Of a stretch of DNA of 64,000 bases, positions 45,783-54,654 are shown piece after piece (the stretch's first letter is position 1; every line of letters begins with the position of its first letter). The stretch comes from Herbaspirillum autotrophicum (GTDB lineage: Bacteria; Pseudomonadota; Gammaproteobacteria; Burkholderiales; Burkholderiaceae_D): positions 1 to 64,000 of the forward strand of contig NZ_LFLS01000006.1 in the NCBI RefSeq assembly GCF_001189915.1, in the 5' to 3' direction. The notes beneath the pieces are model-generated. The model searched no databases. It was not told the origin of the DNA and was given only the letters and a program-made list of their open reading frames with translations. Position numbers and translations under genes: made by a program.

Positions 45783-46361
45783 ATGGCGAAGAAAAGCGTG
45801 GTAACAGAGGCGCAAGAGATTCAGTTGGCCATCGAGCTGATCAATCTGGGCGCACGGTTGCAATTGCTGGAGTCGGAAACTTCGCTGTCAAGGGAGCGTT
45901 TGCTGAAGCTGTACAAGGAATTGAAGGGTGTCTCACCGCCGAAAGGCATGCTGCCTTTTTCAACCGACTGGTTCATTACCTGGCAACCGAACATTCACTC
46001 CTCGCTGTTCATCAATATTCACAAATATCTCATCGAATACGCAAAAATCTCCGGCATCGAAGCCGTCATGAAAGCGTACAAACTTTATCTCGAACAGGCC
46101 GGGCAAGTAGCAGAGGGCGATGAGGCCGTATTGTCGCTGACCCGGGCGTGGACGCTGGTACGGTTTTTTGAGAGCAAAATGCTGGCGACGACGCCATGCA
46201 GCAAATGCAGCGGTCACTTCGTCGTGCATCGCCTCGATCTTCATCAGGATTATCTGTGCGGTCTGTGTCACATGCCTTCCCGGGCCGGGAAAACAAAAAA
46301 AGCCAAGGATGCAGTCGCGTTGTCGTTGCGCGAAGCAATGGCAATGGAAGCCGTTGCCTGA
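45783..46361 (+). CDS. flhC: flagellar transcriptional activator FlhC
   Basis: A 192-aa FlhC, the DNA-binding partner of FlhD. Four zinc-binding cysteines appear as CSKCSGHFVVHRLDLHQDYL followed by CGLC, at residues 139, 142, 159 and 162, close to E. coli 137, 140, 157 and 160. The N-terminal SVVTEAQEIQLAIELINLGA and EVAxKAY-type helices are intact. Length matches E. coli (192 aa). Confidence 0.97.
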   Translation: MAKKSVVTEAQEIQLAIELINLGARLQLLESETSLSRERLLKLYKELKGVSPPKGMLPFSTDWFITWQPNIHSSLFINIHKYLIEYAKISGIEAVMKAYKLYLEQAGQVAEGDEAVLSLTRAWTLVRFFESKMLATTPCSKCSGHFVVHRLDLHQDYLCGLCHMPSRAGKTKKAKDAVALSLREAMAMEAVA

Positions 46362-46413
46362 TTTCTTTTTCATGTATTGCGGCTCTGCGCGCATCTGAGT
46401 CGTGGAGAGTCGC

Positions 46414-47199
46414 ATGAAGCAGGAACGCAGGCCGCTGTTGCAGGCTCCCGCAGTGCAGGCATTATTCGTGTTGTGCATCAGTTTCATGCTGGCGCTGGTC
46501 GCCAGTCAAATCTTCGGTCGCGTCGCCGGCTTCGTACTTTCCCCTTTGATCTTCTCCGTCTTGCATGGTGCGCTGGCGGCACTGATTGCGCGCTGGCGTC
46601 GCATGGCCAGCTGGTGGCCGGTCATGCTGTTCCTTTTTCCGATCGCCGTGTTGCTGGTCAATGCCTTGCACTTGCCGCCGGCGCTGTTTCTGGGCGGCTT
46701 TCTGTTTTTGTTGTTGTTGTTCTGGTCGACCTTTCGCAGTCAGGTACCGTTTTATCCATCTGGACGTCCGGTATGGGATGCCGTCGCCGGCTTGCTGCCG
46801 TCAGGCCGGCCATTGCGCGTGATTGATATTGGCAGCGGTTTGGGGGGCGCGGTATTGCATCTGGCGGCGCAGCGACCTGACAGCACTTTTACCGGTATCG
46901 AGCTGGCGCCGTTGCCGTGGCTGGTGAGTCGTCTGCGCGCGCGTTTGTTGCACAGTCGCGGCAATTTTATTCGCGGCGACTATACGCGCCTGGCATTTGC
47001 CGATTACGACGTGATTTTTGCGTATCTGTCGCCGGCGGCAATGACCGCCTTGTGGCAAAAAGCTGCGGCTGAAATGCGGCCTGGCAGTTTGCTGTTGAGT
47101 TATGAATTCCCGATCCGCGGCGTTCCGCCTGATTTTCAGGTGCGGCCGCAGGAACGTGGTCCGATTTTGTTCGGATGGCATATGGGCGGCAAGCGTTAG
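46414..47199 (+). CDS. membrane-anchored class I SAM-dependent methyltransferase
   Basis: A 261-aa protein with an N-terminal membrane part (spans around residues 13-35, 40-58 and 67-105, including LLLLFWSTF) and a C-terminal Rossmann methyltransferase. RVIDIGSGLGGAVLHLAAQR is the SAM-binding motif I; FTGIELAPLPW is motif post-I, and YDVIFAYLSPAAM lies at the acceptor side. The target is unknown. The start at 46414 has GGAG 6 nt upstream, so the in-frame GTG at 46402 is rejected. It sits between flhC and motA and is co-directional. Confidence 0.8.
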   Translation: MKQERRPLLQAPAVQALFVLCISFMLALVASQIFGRVAGFVLSPLIFSVLHGALAALIARWRRMASWWPVMLFLFPIAVLLVNALHLPPALFLGGFLFLLLLFWSTFRSQVPFYPSGRPVWDAVAGLLPSGRPLRVIDIGSGLGGAVLHLAAQRPDSTFTGIELAPLPWLVSRLRARLLHSRGNFIRGDYTRLAFADYDVIFAYLSPAAMTALWQKAAAEMRPGSLLLSYEFPIRGVPPDFQVRPQERGPILFGWHMGGKR

Positions 47200-47226
47200 T
47201 CGTGTTACATTTCGCGCGCACTTTTA

Positions 47227-47253
47227 TCAAGTTTTTATGTTTTCTGCCGTAAT
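47227..47253 (+). promoter_or_regulatory. sigma-28 (FliA)-type promoter ahead of motA
   Basis: TCAAGTTT (47227-47234), an 11-bp spacer (47235-47245) and GCCGTAAT (47246-47253) closely match the FliA consensus TAAAGTTT-N11-GCCGATAA. Seven of eight positions agree on the upstream box and the GCCG core is perfect. It lies 110 bp before the motA start and would drive motAB and the chemotaxis genes as late flagellar genes. Confidence 0.7.
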
Positions 47254-47362
47254 TGGAAATGAAAGACACCTTTCTGACATGTATTCAATCGTTTGCTTCA
47301 CCCGATTGCATGTAATCTGAATCAATGTAAAAACTGAACGCCACTGGGACGGGAGCAGGCAC

Positions 47363-48223
47363 TTGCTAGTCATAATTGGATATATCATCGTCATGGCATC
47401 CGTCTTCGGCGGATTTGCGATGGCCGGAGGACACCTCGGGGCATTGTTTCAGCCTATCGAGTTGCTGATGATCGGGGGTGCCGCAGGCGGTGCTTTTCTG
47501 GTCGGGAACAATACGAAGGCCATCAAGGCGACGTTAAAGGCTTTGCCTACCGTTTTCAAAGGATCGCGTTACACCAAAGCGTTGTACATGGAGCTGATGG
47601 CGTTGCTGTTCGAGATTCTGACCAAATCGCGTAAAGAAGGTCTGATGTCGATCGAAGGCGATATCGAAGAGCCGGAAGCCAGTCCCATCTTCAGCAAATA
47701 TCCCGGTGTGCTCGCGGATCATCATCTGATTGAATTCATGACCGATTACCTGCGCCTGATGGTGTCGGGGAACATGGATGCATTTCAGATTGAAAATCTG
47801 ATGGACAACGAAATTGAAACGCATCATCACGAAGGTGAAATCCCGGTGCATTGCATTGCCAAGCTCGGTGACGGTATGCCGGCATTCGGTATCGTGGCAG
47901 CGGTGATGGGGGTGGTGCACACCATGGAATCGGTGGGTATTCCGCCATCTGAACTGGGTATGCTGATTGCGCATGCGCTGGTCGGTACCTTCCTCGGTAT
48001 TTTGCTGGCATACGGCTTCGTTGGTCCGCTGTCGAGCTTGCTGGAACAGAAGCTGCACGAATCCACCAAGATTTATCAGTGCGTCAAAGTGACGTTGCTG
48101 GCCAGTTTGAACGGGTATGCACCGGCACTGTCGATCGAGTTCGGCCGCAAGGTATTGTTCTCGACTGAACGTCCTTCCTTCCTTGAGCTGGAAGAGCACG
48201 TGAAACAGTCCAAAGGCAAGTAA
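47363..48223 (+). CDS. motA: flagellar motor stator protein MotA
   Basis: A 286-aa stator subunit conducting protons with MotB. The TTG start at 47363 is set by GGGAGCAGG upstream and by the conserved N-terminus LVIIGYIIVMASVFGGFAMA. Four membrane spans are visible. The cytoplasmic loop carries KSRKEGLMSIEGDIEEPEAS; GDGMPAFGIVAAVMGVVHTM and ALVGTFLGILLAYGFVGPLS form the last two spans with their conserved prolines. Length is near E. coli (295 aa). Confidence 0.96.
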   Translation: MLVIIGYIIVMASVFGGFAMAGGHLGALFQPIELLMIGGAAGGAFLVGNNTKAIKATLKALPTVFKGSRYTKALYMELMALLFEILTKSRKEGLMSIEGDIEEPEASPIFSKYPGVLADHHLIEFMTDYLRLMVSGNMDAFQIENLMDNEIETHHHEGEIPVHCIAKLGDGMPAFGIVAAVMGVVHTMESVGIPPSELGMLIAHALVGTFLGILLAYGFVGPLSSLLEQKLHESTKIYQCVKVTLLASLNGYAPALSIEFGRKVLFSTERPSFLELEEHVKQSKGK

Positions 48224-48257
48224 TCCAGCATGACCGATAACCAGCAGGAGTAGAGAC

Positions 48258-49184
48258 ATGGCCGACGAAGGGCTACGTCCCATTATTGTCAAACGCATCA
48301 AAAAGGGTGGCGGCGGCCACCATGGCGGCGCATGGAAAATTGCCTACGCCGACTTCGTAACCGCGATGATGGCGTTCTTTTTGCTGATGTGGTTGCTTGG
48401 CTCCACGGCCAAGGGCGATCTGAACGGGATTGCGGAATATTTCAAAACACCGCTCAAAGTGGCGATGGCCGGCGGCTCCGGCAGCGGTGATGCCAATACC
48501 GTGATTCCCGGCGGCGGCAAGGACTTGACGCGCCAGGACGGACAGTTGCGCAAAGGCGAAAATGACACCGTCACCAAGCGCAGTCTGCGGGCCGCACAAG
48601 CCGAACTGGAAAAGGCCGAGCGCGCACGGCTGGATGATCTGAAGAAGCGGATCGAGCAGGCGATTGAAGCCAGCCCGACCTTGAAACAGTTCAAGAATCA
48701 ACTGCTGCTGGATATCACGACGGAAGGGTTGCGGATCCAGATCGTGGATGAAAAGAACCGGCCGATGTTTGCGTTGGCGAAGGCGGATTTGCAACCGTAC
48801 ACCAAAGATATTCTGCATGAAATTGGTAAAACGTTGAATGACGTACCGAATAAAATCAGTTTATCCGGACATACTGATGCCACCCCTTATGCCAGCGGTG
48901 AAAAGGGCTACAGTAATTGGGAGTTATCGGCTGACCGTGCCAACGCTTCGCGGCGCGAGCTGATTTCCGGCGGCATGGATGAGTCCAAGATGTTGCGGGT
49001 AGTGGGGTTGTCATCGGCGGTGTTGCTGGATAAAGAAGATCCGTTCAACCCGATCAATCGCCGCATCAGCATCATCGTGATGAACAAGAAGGCCGAGGAA
49101 CTGGTAGAAAAAGACAGCGGGTCGCTGGAAGTGACCAACGAGTCCGACATCAAAGATGGTTTGACGACGTCGGAAAAACGTTAG
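48258..49184 (+). CDS. motB: flagellar motor stator protein MotB
   Basis: A 308-aa stator protein. The single membrane span WKIAYADFVTAMMAFFLLMW places the proton-carrying Asp at residue 32, the same number as in E. coli. A plug-like linker follows, then an OmpA-type peptidoglycan-binding domain (NKISLSGHTDATPYASGEKG; LSADRANASRRELISGGM). The last 25 residues are charged and variable. It is 34 bp after motA. Confidence 0.96.
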   Translation: MADEGLRPIIVKRIKKGGGGHHGGAWKIAYADFVTAMMAFFLLMWLLGSTAKGDLNGIAEYFKTPLKVAMAGGSGSGDANTVIPGGGKDLTRQDGQLRKGENDTVTKRSLRAAQAELEKAERARLDDLKKRIEQAIEASPTLKQFKNQLLLDITTEGLRIQIVDEKNRPMFALAKADLQPYTKDILHEIGKTLNDVPNKISLSGHTDATPYASGEKGYSNWELSADRANASRRELISGGMDESKMLRVVGLSSAVLLDKEDPFNPINRRISIIVMNKKAEELVEKDSGSLEVTNESDIKDGLTTSEKR

Positions 49185-49280
49185 GTGGCAGACAGGATGC
49201 TGTAATGGAGGTGCCGTTAGTGCGGCGCGGGATCACCGGACATGGATGTTGCGCCGGCCCGGTTTACTAGGAGGGCTCGT

Positions 49281-49835
49281 ATGCCGACAAAGAGAATGCT
49301 GCATGAGCTTAAACGCTTGCTGCTTGATACGGCAAGCGGCGGCAGCAGGCAACTGACTGAAGTCGAGTCTGATCTGGTGCAAACGAATATTCTGCTGGGC
49401 GAAGCGATTGAAAAGCTGGGTGCCAGTTTTGTGGATTTGCACCAGGCAGTGGTCACTCAGCAGCAGGCAGTGGAGTTGGTGATGGGGGCCGGTACGGGCA
49501 TCACCGATGACGATATCGAGCAATTGAAAGTGATTCAGGTAAAGATCGATTCGCACGTGAATGCCGCGGTGACCGGGTTGCAGTTTCAGGATATGACCAG
49601 TCAGCTGCTTGAGCGTATCGTGCGACGGGTGATTGGCCTGCGCGATGCACTGGGCGTGCTCAGTGCGAACAGTTTCGAGATCATGCCGGATGCCGTGCAG
49701 CCTGCGGAAGATCTGGAAAATCTTTTGAAAAATACCGTAGAAGCGATGGAGCAGCGGTTCGCGGAGCTGGAGAGCGGCATCTGGAAAACGGTGCGTCAGA
49801 CCCGCATGGAAAGCGGCGATGTCGAGCTGTTTTAG
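49281..49835 (+). CDS. CheZ-like chemotaxis phosphatase candidate
   Basis: A 184-aa helical protein between motB and cheY. Residues 101-115, QFQDMTSQLLERIVR, match the CheZ active-site pattern QDFQDLTGQVIKR, with Asp104 and Gln108 standing for the catalytic pair D143/Q147. Long amphipathic helices before and after suit the CheZ four-helix dimer. The C-terminus MESGDVELF is acidic-hydrophobic with a final Phe, like the CheY-docking tail. The ATG at 49281 is preferred over 49242 because AGGAGGG precedes it. The protein is shorter than E. coli CheZ (214 aa). It may replace or supplement a separate CheZ. Confidence 0.7.
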   Translation: MPTKRMLHELKRLLLDTASGGSRQLTEVESDLVQTNILLGEAIEKLGASFVDLHQAVVTQQQAVELVMGAGTGITDDDIEQLKVIQVKIDSHVNAAVTGLQFQDMTSQLLERIVRRVIGLRDALGVLSANSFEIMPDAVQPAEDLENLLKNTVEAMEQRFAELESGIWKTVRQTRMESGDVELF

Positions 49836-49991
49836 ATCGGGATGCAACACGATCTGCCGTTTCCTCGCGAATGCTCAGGTATATTTGCCGAATAAGCCAA
49901 TTTACACTGTGCCCGCTGGTGGTTTTTGCTGAAGGATGCGGCATAATGAATTCTGTAATTTATACCCGCAAATGAAGAACAGGGAGTAACA

Positions 49992-50357
49992 ATGTCTAAA
50001 ACAATTCTTGCGGTAGACGATTCAGGGTCGCTGCGCCAGATGGTCGTGTTCAGCCTCAAGGCGGCAGGCTATCAGGTGACGGAAGCCGTGGACGGCCAGG
50101 ATGCGTTGGATAAAGCCAAGATGCAGACATTCGATCTGGTATTGACCGATCAGAACATGCCGCGCATGGATGGTCTTACGCTGATACGTTCGCTGCGTGC
50201 GTTGACCAGTTATCAACGGATACCGATTTTGATGCTGACCACCGAGTTCAGCGATGAAATGAAAGCCAAGGGGAAGGCGGCAGGAGCTAACGGTTGGCTG
50301 GTCAAGCCGTTCGATCCGCAGCGGCTGACGGAAGTAGTCAAGAAAGTCATTGGCTAG
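49992..50357 (+). CDS. cheY: chemotaxis response regulator CheY
   Basis: A 121-aa single receiver domain. The acidic pocket is Asp9/Asp10 in ILAVDDSGSLRQM, phosphorylation site Asp53 in LVLTDQNMPRMDG, Thr83 in ILMLTTEFSDE and Lys105 in WLVKPFDPQRL. Length is near E. coli CheY (129 aa). No output domain is present. It lies 157 bp after the CheZ-like gene and 56 bp before cheA. Confidence 0.95.
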   Translation: MSKTILAVDDSGSLRQMVVFSLKAAGYQVTEAVDGQDALDKAKMQTFDLVLTDQNMPRMDGLTLIRSLRALTSYQRIPILMLTTEFSDEMKAKGKAAGANGWLVKPFDPQRLTEVVKKVIG

Positions 50358-50412
50358 TGTTAAATAATCAACGATAAAAATACACGTAAAGCATCTATGA
50401 CGGAGCCCAATC

Positions 50413-52542
50413 ATGACCATTGATATGAGCCAGTTTTTCCAGGTGTTTTTCGACGAGGCCGAGGAGGGCCTTGCCGAAATGGAAAAGCTTTTGCTGGCCG
50501 TCAATGTGTCGGATCCAGATTCAGAAGATTTGAACGCGGTATTCCGCGCTGCCCACTCGATCAAGGGCGGCGCCGCCACGTTTGGCTTGTCCGATCTGGC
50601 AGAAATCACGCACGTGCTGGAGTCCCTGCTGGATCGTATCCGGCAGGGAGAGATGGCGTTGACGGCGCAGCATGTCGACGCCTTTCTGGCCGCCAAGGAT
50701 ATTCTGAAATCGATGCTGGACGGTCATCGCCATGGCGCGGTGGTCGATCAGGAAGCCGTCGCCGACGTGCGCATGCTGTTGCAATCGTTATCCAAGGGCG
50801 CCACGGTTCAGCCGAAAGGTGCAGCGCCGCAGCCGCTGGTGGGGCCTGGCGGTGTGCATCGCTACCGGATCGAATTGCCGGCCGTGTCGGAGCGCGACGC
50901 TGAGGCACTGGCCCAGGAAATGACGCTGCTGGGCAAGCTGGAGAAAAGCAAGTCGGAGGACGACCATTGGGTGTTTGTGCTCGATACGGCACAAAGCGTC
51001 GACGATATCGTGGCCATCTGCTCCTTCATCGTCAATGCCGATGATCTGAAGATTTCGCAGGCGGTGGCTGCGCCCTCGAAGGAAGAGCAGCAAGGTTACG
51101 GATTTTTTGCACCGTTCGTGCCGCTCGATGCCACGGATGAAGAGCGTGGTTACGGATTCTTCGCGCCGTTCGTGCCGCTCAATGCGACTGACCGTGAGCG
51201 CGGATATGGCTTTTTCGAGCCCTTCGTTCCCTTGCATGATACCGACAAGCCGAAGCCGGCCGAAGTCGAGCGCGAAACTGAAGAGCATACGCTGCCACTG
51301 ACCGAGGCCGTCGAGAAAAAAGCCGCCAAGGCCGATGGCAAGCCGGCGGCACATGAATCTTCATCGATCCGGGTCGGCGTGGAAAAGGTCGATCAGCTGA
51401 TCAATCTGGTCGGCGAGCTGGTCATCACGCAAGCGATGATCGAACAGCGTACCGGTGCGCTGGATCCGATGCTGCACGAGCATTTGCTCAACAGTGTCAG
51501 TCAGCTGACCCGCAATACGCGTGACCTGCAAGAATCGGTCATGTCGATTCGCATGATGCCGATGGATTATGTATTTTCGCGTTTCCCGCGCATGGTGCGC
51601 GATCTCGCGACCAAGCTCGGCAAGCGCGTGGAGTTTGTCACGCATGGCGCTGCGACCGAACTCGACAAGGGGCTGATCGAACGGATTGTCGATCCGCTCA
51701 CGCATCTGGTGCGCAACAGTATCGATCACGGCATCGAGTTGCCGGAAGCGCGTCTGGCGGCAGGCAAGACGGATTACGGTACCTTGTCGCTGTCGGCCGA
51801 ACATCAGGGCGGCAACATCATCATCGAAGTCACGGATGACGGTGGCGGTCTCAATCGCGACAAGATTCTGGCCAAGGCGCGGCAACAGGGAATGCCGGTG
51901 TCCGACACCATCAGCGACGGCGATGTCTGGCAACTGATTTTCGAGCCCGGTTTTTCCACTGCCGAACAGGTCACCGATGTGTCCGGGCGCGGGGTTGGCA
52001 TGGATGTGGTCAAACGCAATATTCTGGCCATGGGCGGTGCGGTCGATATTCGTTCCAGCAAGGGTTTTGGCACCACGATCTCGATTTCGCTGCCATTGAC
52101 GCTGGCGATTCTCGATGGCATGTCGATCCGTATCGGCCACGAGATTTATATTCTGCCGCTCGGTTATGTGGTCGAGTCGTTGCAACCGGCGACCCAGGAC
52201 ATCAAGGACATCAGCGGGCAAGGGCAGGTGATCAAGGTGCGCGGCGAGTATCTGCCGTTGATTCCGCTGTATCAGATTTTCAATATCGAACCGACCTTCA
52301 CCGATCCGTCGCAGGGGCTGGTGGTAATCCTCGAGTCGGATGGCAAGAAAGCTGCATTGTTCGTGGATGATCTGGTCGGGCAGCAACAGATCGTGGTCAA
52401 GAATCTGGAGTCGAACTACCGCAAGGTTGCCGGCATTTCCGGTGCGACCATTCTGGGTGACGGCGGCGTTGCCTTGATTATTGATGTTGCCGCATTACTG
52501 CGTTCAAGCAGGCAATTGAGTGACGAATCCGTATTTTCCTGA
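50413..52542 (+). CDS. cheA: chemotaxis histidine kinase CheA with tandem GYGFF repeats
   Basis: A 709-aa kinase. The N-terminal HPt domain puts the phosphorylated His at residue 48 (AHSIKGGAATFGL), the E. coli number. A long region to about residue 310 replaces the usual P2 and carries three 18-residue repeats beginning GYGFF (residues 228-281). After it come the dimerisation helices (GVEKVDQLINLVGELVITQA), the ATPase with LVRNSIDHGIELPE, DDGGGLNRDKI and SGRGVGMDVVKRNI, and a CheW-like P5 (LVVILESDGKKAALFVDDLV). It is followed by cheW. Confidence 0.96.
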   Translation: MTIDMSQFFQVFFDEAEEGLAEMEKLLLAVNVSDPDSEDLNAVFRAAHSIKGGAATFGLSDLAEITHVLESLLDRIRQGEMALTAQHVDAFLAAKDILKSMLDGHRHGAVVDQEAVADVRMLLQSLSKGATVQPKGAAPQPLVGPGGVHRYRIELPAVSERDAEALAQEMTLLGKLEKSKSEDDHWVFVLDTAQSVDDIVAICSFIVNADDLKISQAVAAPSKEEQQGYGFFAPFVPLDATDEERGYGFFAPFVPLNATDRERGYGFFEPFVPLHDTDKPKPAEVERETEEHTLPLTEAVEKKAAKADGKPAAHESSSIRVGVEKVDQLINLVGELVITQAMIEQRTGALDPMLHEHLLNSVSQLTRNTRDLQESVMSIRMMPMDYVFSRFPRMVRDLATKLGKRVEFVTHGAATELDKGLIERIVDPLTHLVRNSIDHGIELPEARLAAGKTDYGTLSLSAEHQGGNIIIEVTDDGGGLNRDKILAKARQQGMPVSDTISDGDVWQLIFEPGFSTAEQVTDVSGRGVGMDVVKRNILAMGGAVDIRSSKGFGTTISISLPLTLAILDGMSIRIGHEIYILPLGYVVESLQPATQDIKDISGQGQVIKVRGEYLPLIPLYQIFNIEPTFTDPSQGLVVILESDGKKAALFVDDLVGQQQIVVKNLESNYRKVAGISGATILGDGGVALIIDVAALLRSSRQLSDESVFS
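51094..51255 (+). repeat. three tandem 54-bp (18-aa) repeats in cheA
   Basis: Copies start at 51094, 51148 and 51202, exactly 54 bp apart. They encode GYGFFAPFVPLDATDEER, GYGFFAPFVPLNATDRER and GYGFFEPFVPLHDTDKPK. Codon choice differs between copies, so the DNA repeats have drifted while the protein motif is conserved, which argues for selection on the peptide. Confidence 0.9.
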
Positions 52543-52563
52543 TTTTTTATAAGGGCCATTATC

Positions 52564-53070
52564 ATGTCAGACAATATCTCGAAAAACATTTCCGGCTTTG
52601 GTGAAAAGGCCGACAGCGCAGGAAATGAATTTCTTGCCTTCACCCTGGGGAAGGAAGAGTACGGTATCGATATCCTGAAGGTACAGGAAATTCGCGGCTA
52701 CGAAGCCGTTACCCGTATCGCCAACTCGCCGGATTTCATCAAGGGTGTGGTCAATCTGCGCGGCATCATCGTGCCGATCGTCGATATGCGCATCAAGTTC
52801 AATCTGGGCGAACCGACCTATGATCAGTTCACGGTCGTGATCATCCTCAACATTTCCGGTCGCGTGGTCGGCATGGTGGTCGACAGCGTATCGGATGTGA
52901 TTACCCTGTCGCCGGAACAAATCAAGCCGGCTCCTGAAATGGGAACGACCTTTGATTCCGATTACCTGATCGGTCTGGGAACACTGGATGAGCGCATGCT
53001 GATTCTGGTGGATATCGACAAACTGATGTCGAGCACTGACATGGGATTGATCGAAAAACTGGCAGCCTGA
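52564..53070 (+). CDS. cheW: chemotaxis coupling protein CheW
   Basis: A 168-aa scaffold linking CheA to receptors. The SH3-like fold is recognisable by [57 protein letters not shown] and [20 protein letters not shown]. Length matches E. coli (167 aa). It is the last gene of the unit: a strong terminator follows 47 bp later, so the remaining che genes (cheR, cheB, cheD) must lie elsewhere. Confidence 0.96.
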   Translation: MSDNISKNISGFGEKADSAGNEFLAFTLGKEEYGIDILKVQEIRGYEAVTRIANSPDFIKGVVNLRGIIVPIVDMRIKFNLGEPTYDQFTVVIILNISGRVVGMVVDSVSDVITLSPEQIKPAPEMGTTFDSDYLIGLGTLDERMLILVDIDKLMSSTDMGLIEKLAA

Positions 53071-53116
53071 TACTGCCGCTGACAGAGTCGCCGCATGCGG
53101 CACTCTGCCATGATCT

Positions 53117-53159
53117 GGACATATGCCGCCTGGCTCAGCGGCATGTGTCCATTTTTTTT
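53117..53159 (+). terminator. strong terminator of the mot-che unit
   Basis: GGACATATGCCGC (53117-53129) pairs with GCGGCATGTGTCC (53138-53150) in a 13-bp stem with one G-U pair and an 8-nt loop, followed by eight T (53152-53159). Confidence 0.9.
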
Positions 53160-53193
53160 GCATCAGGGCTGAGCAGCCCTGAGCGTGCCGGCG

Positions 53194-54429
53194 TTAGTGA
53201 AAGTGCTCGGTACTGGCCGGCATGTCTTCCGGCATTTCGGCGTGCACCAGATCACCGTCAGGATTCGGGAACAGCGGCGTGCCGCAATCATCACAAAACT
53301 CCATGGCAAACCGTTCTGCATGCAGCTTGACGTGCACGATGCCGCATTCACGCAGAGCCGAAAGAATTTCTTCAATCGGTGTACGCGGCAGCGTTTCATC
53401 GGCCACTGACGGCGGCATCATGTCATTGCCATCTTCCTGTTCATACAGCGGCCAGACAATCCCGTAGACCACATTGTCATCTGCGCCCAAGGTGAAGCCA
53501 ATGCGGTACTCATCGAGCGGGCCACCGAGATCTTCGCCGAATCCGCCGATGCTGGCGTGCAGGTCGCTGGAAGCGATATCCAGCGTTTGCGTCAGGTAGT
53601 GATCAGCGGCACGAATCGCTGCCGGACGAATCCGTTTATCCGCTTCGCGGCAGGCAAAATAGTAGGCTTGCGGCAGCAGCAACTCGACATTGCAACCGGG
53701 CAGGAAACGTGTCAGCAGCGGCGTTACCTGGGTATTCCACGCCTCCATGGCGGCACTCTTTTCAGTCGCGAATTGCTGTGGATTCTCCACGCTCTGCCAG
53801 CGAAACATCGGGTGCCCGGCGGGTGTGGCCACGGCGGCGATCAGGTAACGCGTATCGGCCAGAAACGGTGCCGTCGGCGTTTGTTCGGTGGTAGCGGACA
53901 GCGCGGTTTTGTTCAGTGCGGCCAGGCCCATGCGCTGGGTCAGGGCAAACACTTCTGCGTGATGACGCGGCAGTTGTTCGATCGCATGCAGGGTTGGCGA
54001 GATTGCCAGTTGCACGCCGGGCGCCAGCAGATGTGCGTGCATGTGCGCGAACAGGGCGTTGGTGATGTCGCCGGGCATGGTGCCGGAGGCGATTGAAAAG
54101 CGGGTCCATGCCAATACCGGCAAGGCCAGCAATTGCACGTCGTAGTGCACGCCGTTATGCTCCAGCGAGCAGGATTCACTATTGGCCTCGACTGCTTCGA
54201 CCAGCACATCGTAGGCATCCAGATCGTTCTTGAACAAGTTGTCCAGCGCAGCATCGATGAGATCCTGATGACTGCTTTTCAATTGTTTGTGAAGCAGGTT
54301 GTCCAACGGTTTTTCCCAGGCACGTTCTTCCAACCTGCTGGAAGATTGCGCGATAGCCTGAGAAAAAGAGATCAGTCGCTGACTGTCTGCAGAAAGCTTG
54401 GGGGAAAGGCGTTTGGCAGGGCGGCGCAT
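53194..54429 (-). CDS. DUF2863 family protein
   Basis: A 411-aa cytoplasmic protein of the betaproteobacterial DUF2863 family, of unknown function. The N-terminal segment SADSQRLISFSQAIAQSSSR and YDVLVEAVEANSESCSLEHN are typical; the C-terminus carries FCDDCGTPLFPNPDGDLVHA, a paired-cysteine knuckle that could bind zinc. It has no neighbours in an obvious operon: it faces cheW and lies downstream of the acnA terminator. The start codon lacks a clear ribosome site. Confidence 0.75.
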   Translation of the reverse strand: MRRPAKRLSPKLSADSQRLISFSQAIAQSSSRLEERAWEKPLDNLLHKQLKSSHQDLIDAALDNLFKNDLDAYDVLVEAVEANSESCSLEHNGVHYDVQLLALPVLAWTRFSIASGTMPGDITNALFAHMHAHLLAPGVQLAISPTLHAIEQLPRHHAEVFALTQRMGLAALNKTALSATTEQTPTAPFLADTRYLIAAVATPAGHPMFRWQSVENPQQFATEKSAAMEAWNTQVTPLLTRFLPGCNVELLLPQAYYFACREADKRIRPAAIRAADHYLTQTLDIASSDLHASIGGFGEDLGGPLDEYRIGFTLGADDNVVYGIVWPLYEQEDGNDMMPPSVADETLPRTPIEEILSALRECGIVHVKLHAERFAMEFCDDCGTPLFPNPDGDLVHAEMPEDMPASTEHFH

Positions 54430-54573
54430 GATGATATTGACAGTCTGGTAATGAAGGCCTCTATTGTAGTTGATTCACTCGCGTGCGATGAGAATCTGCT
54501 AAAGAATCCATGACCATCTGCAAGAGTGCTGGCGCAATGGCCCAGACGGCCACCTGCAATACCGGACGGCAAT

Positions 54574-54605
54574 AAAAAAACGCCGGACGAGGCCGGCGTT
54601 TTTTT
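54574..54605 (-). terminator. terminator of acnA
   Basis: CGCCGG (54581-54586) and CCGGCG (54593-54598) form a stem extended by A-run and T-run flanks. Read leftward it ends in a run of seven T, 49 bp after the acnA stop. The T-run on the right side makes it potentially bidirectional. Confidence 0.85.
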
Positions 54606-54654
54606 ATCTCTCGCCATGCTGCTGGCGAGAGGAGTTGTTGCTGCTGCCTGAAAC

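Noticed and set aside
53164-53181. CAGGGCTG/CAGCCCTG inverted repeat as terminator of the DUF2863 gene
   Set aside because: Read leftward it is followed by A-run rather than T-run, so it does not fit a rho-independent terminator in that direction.
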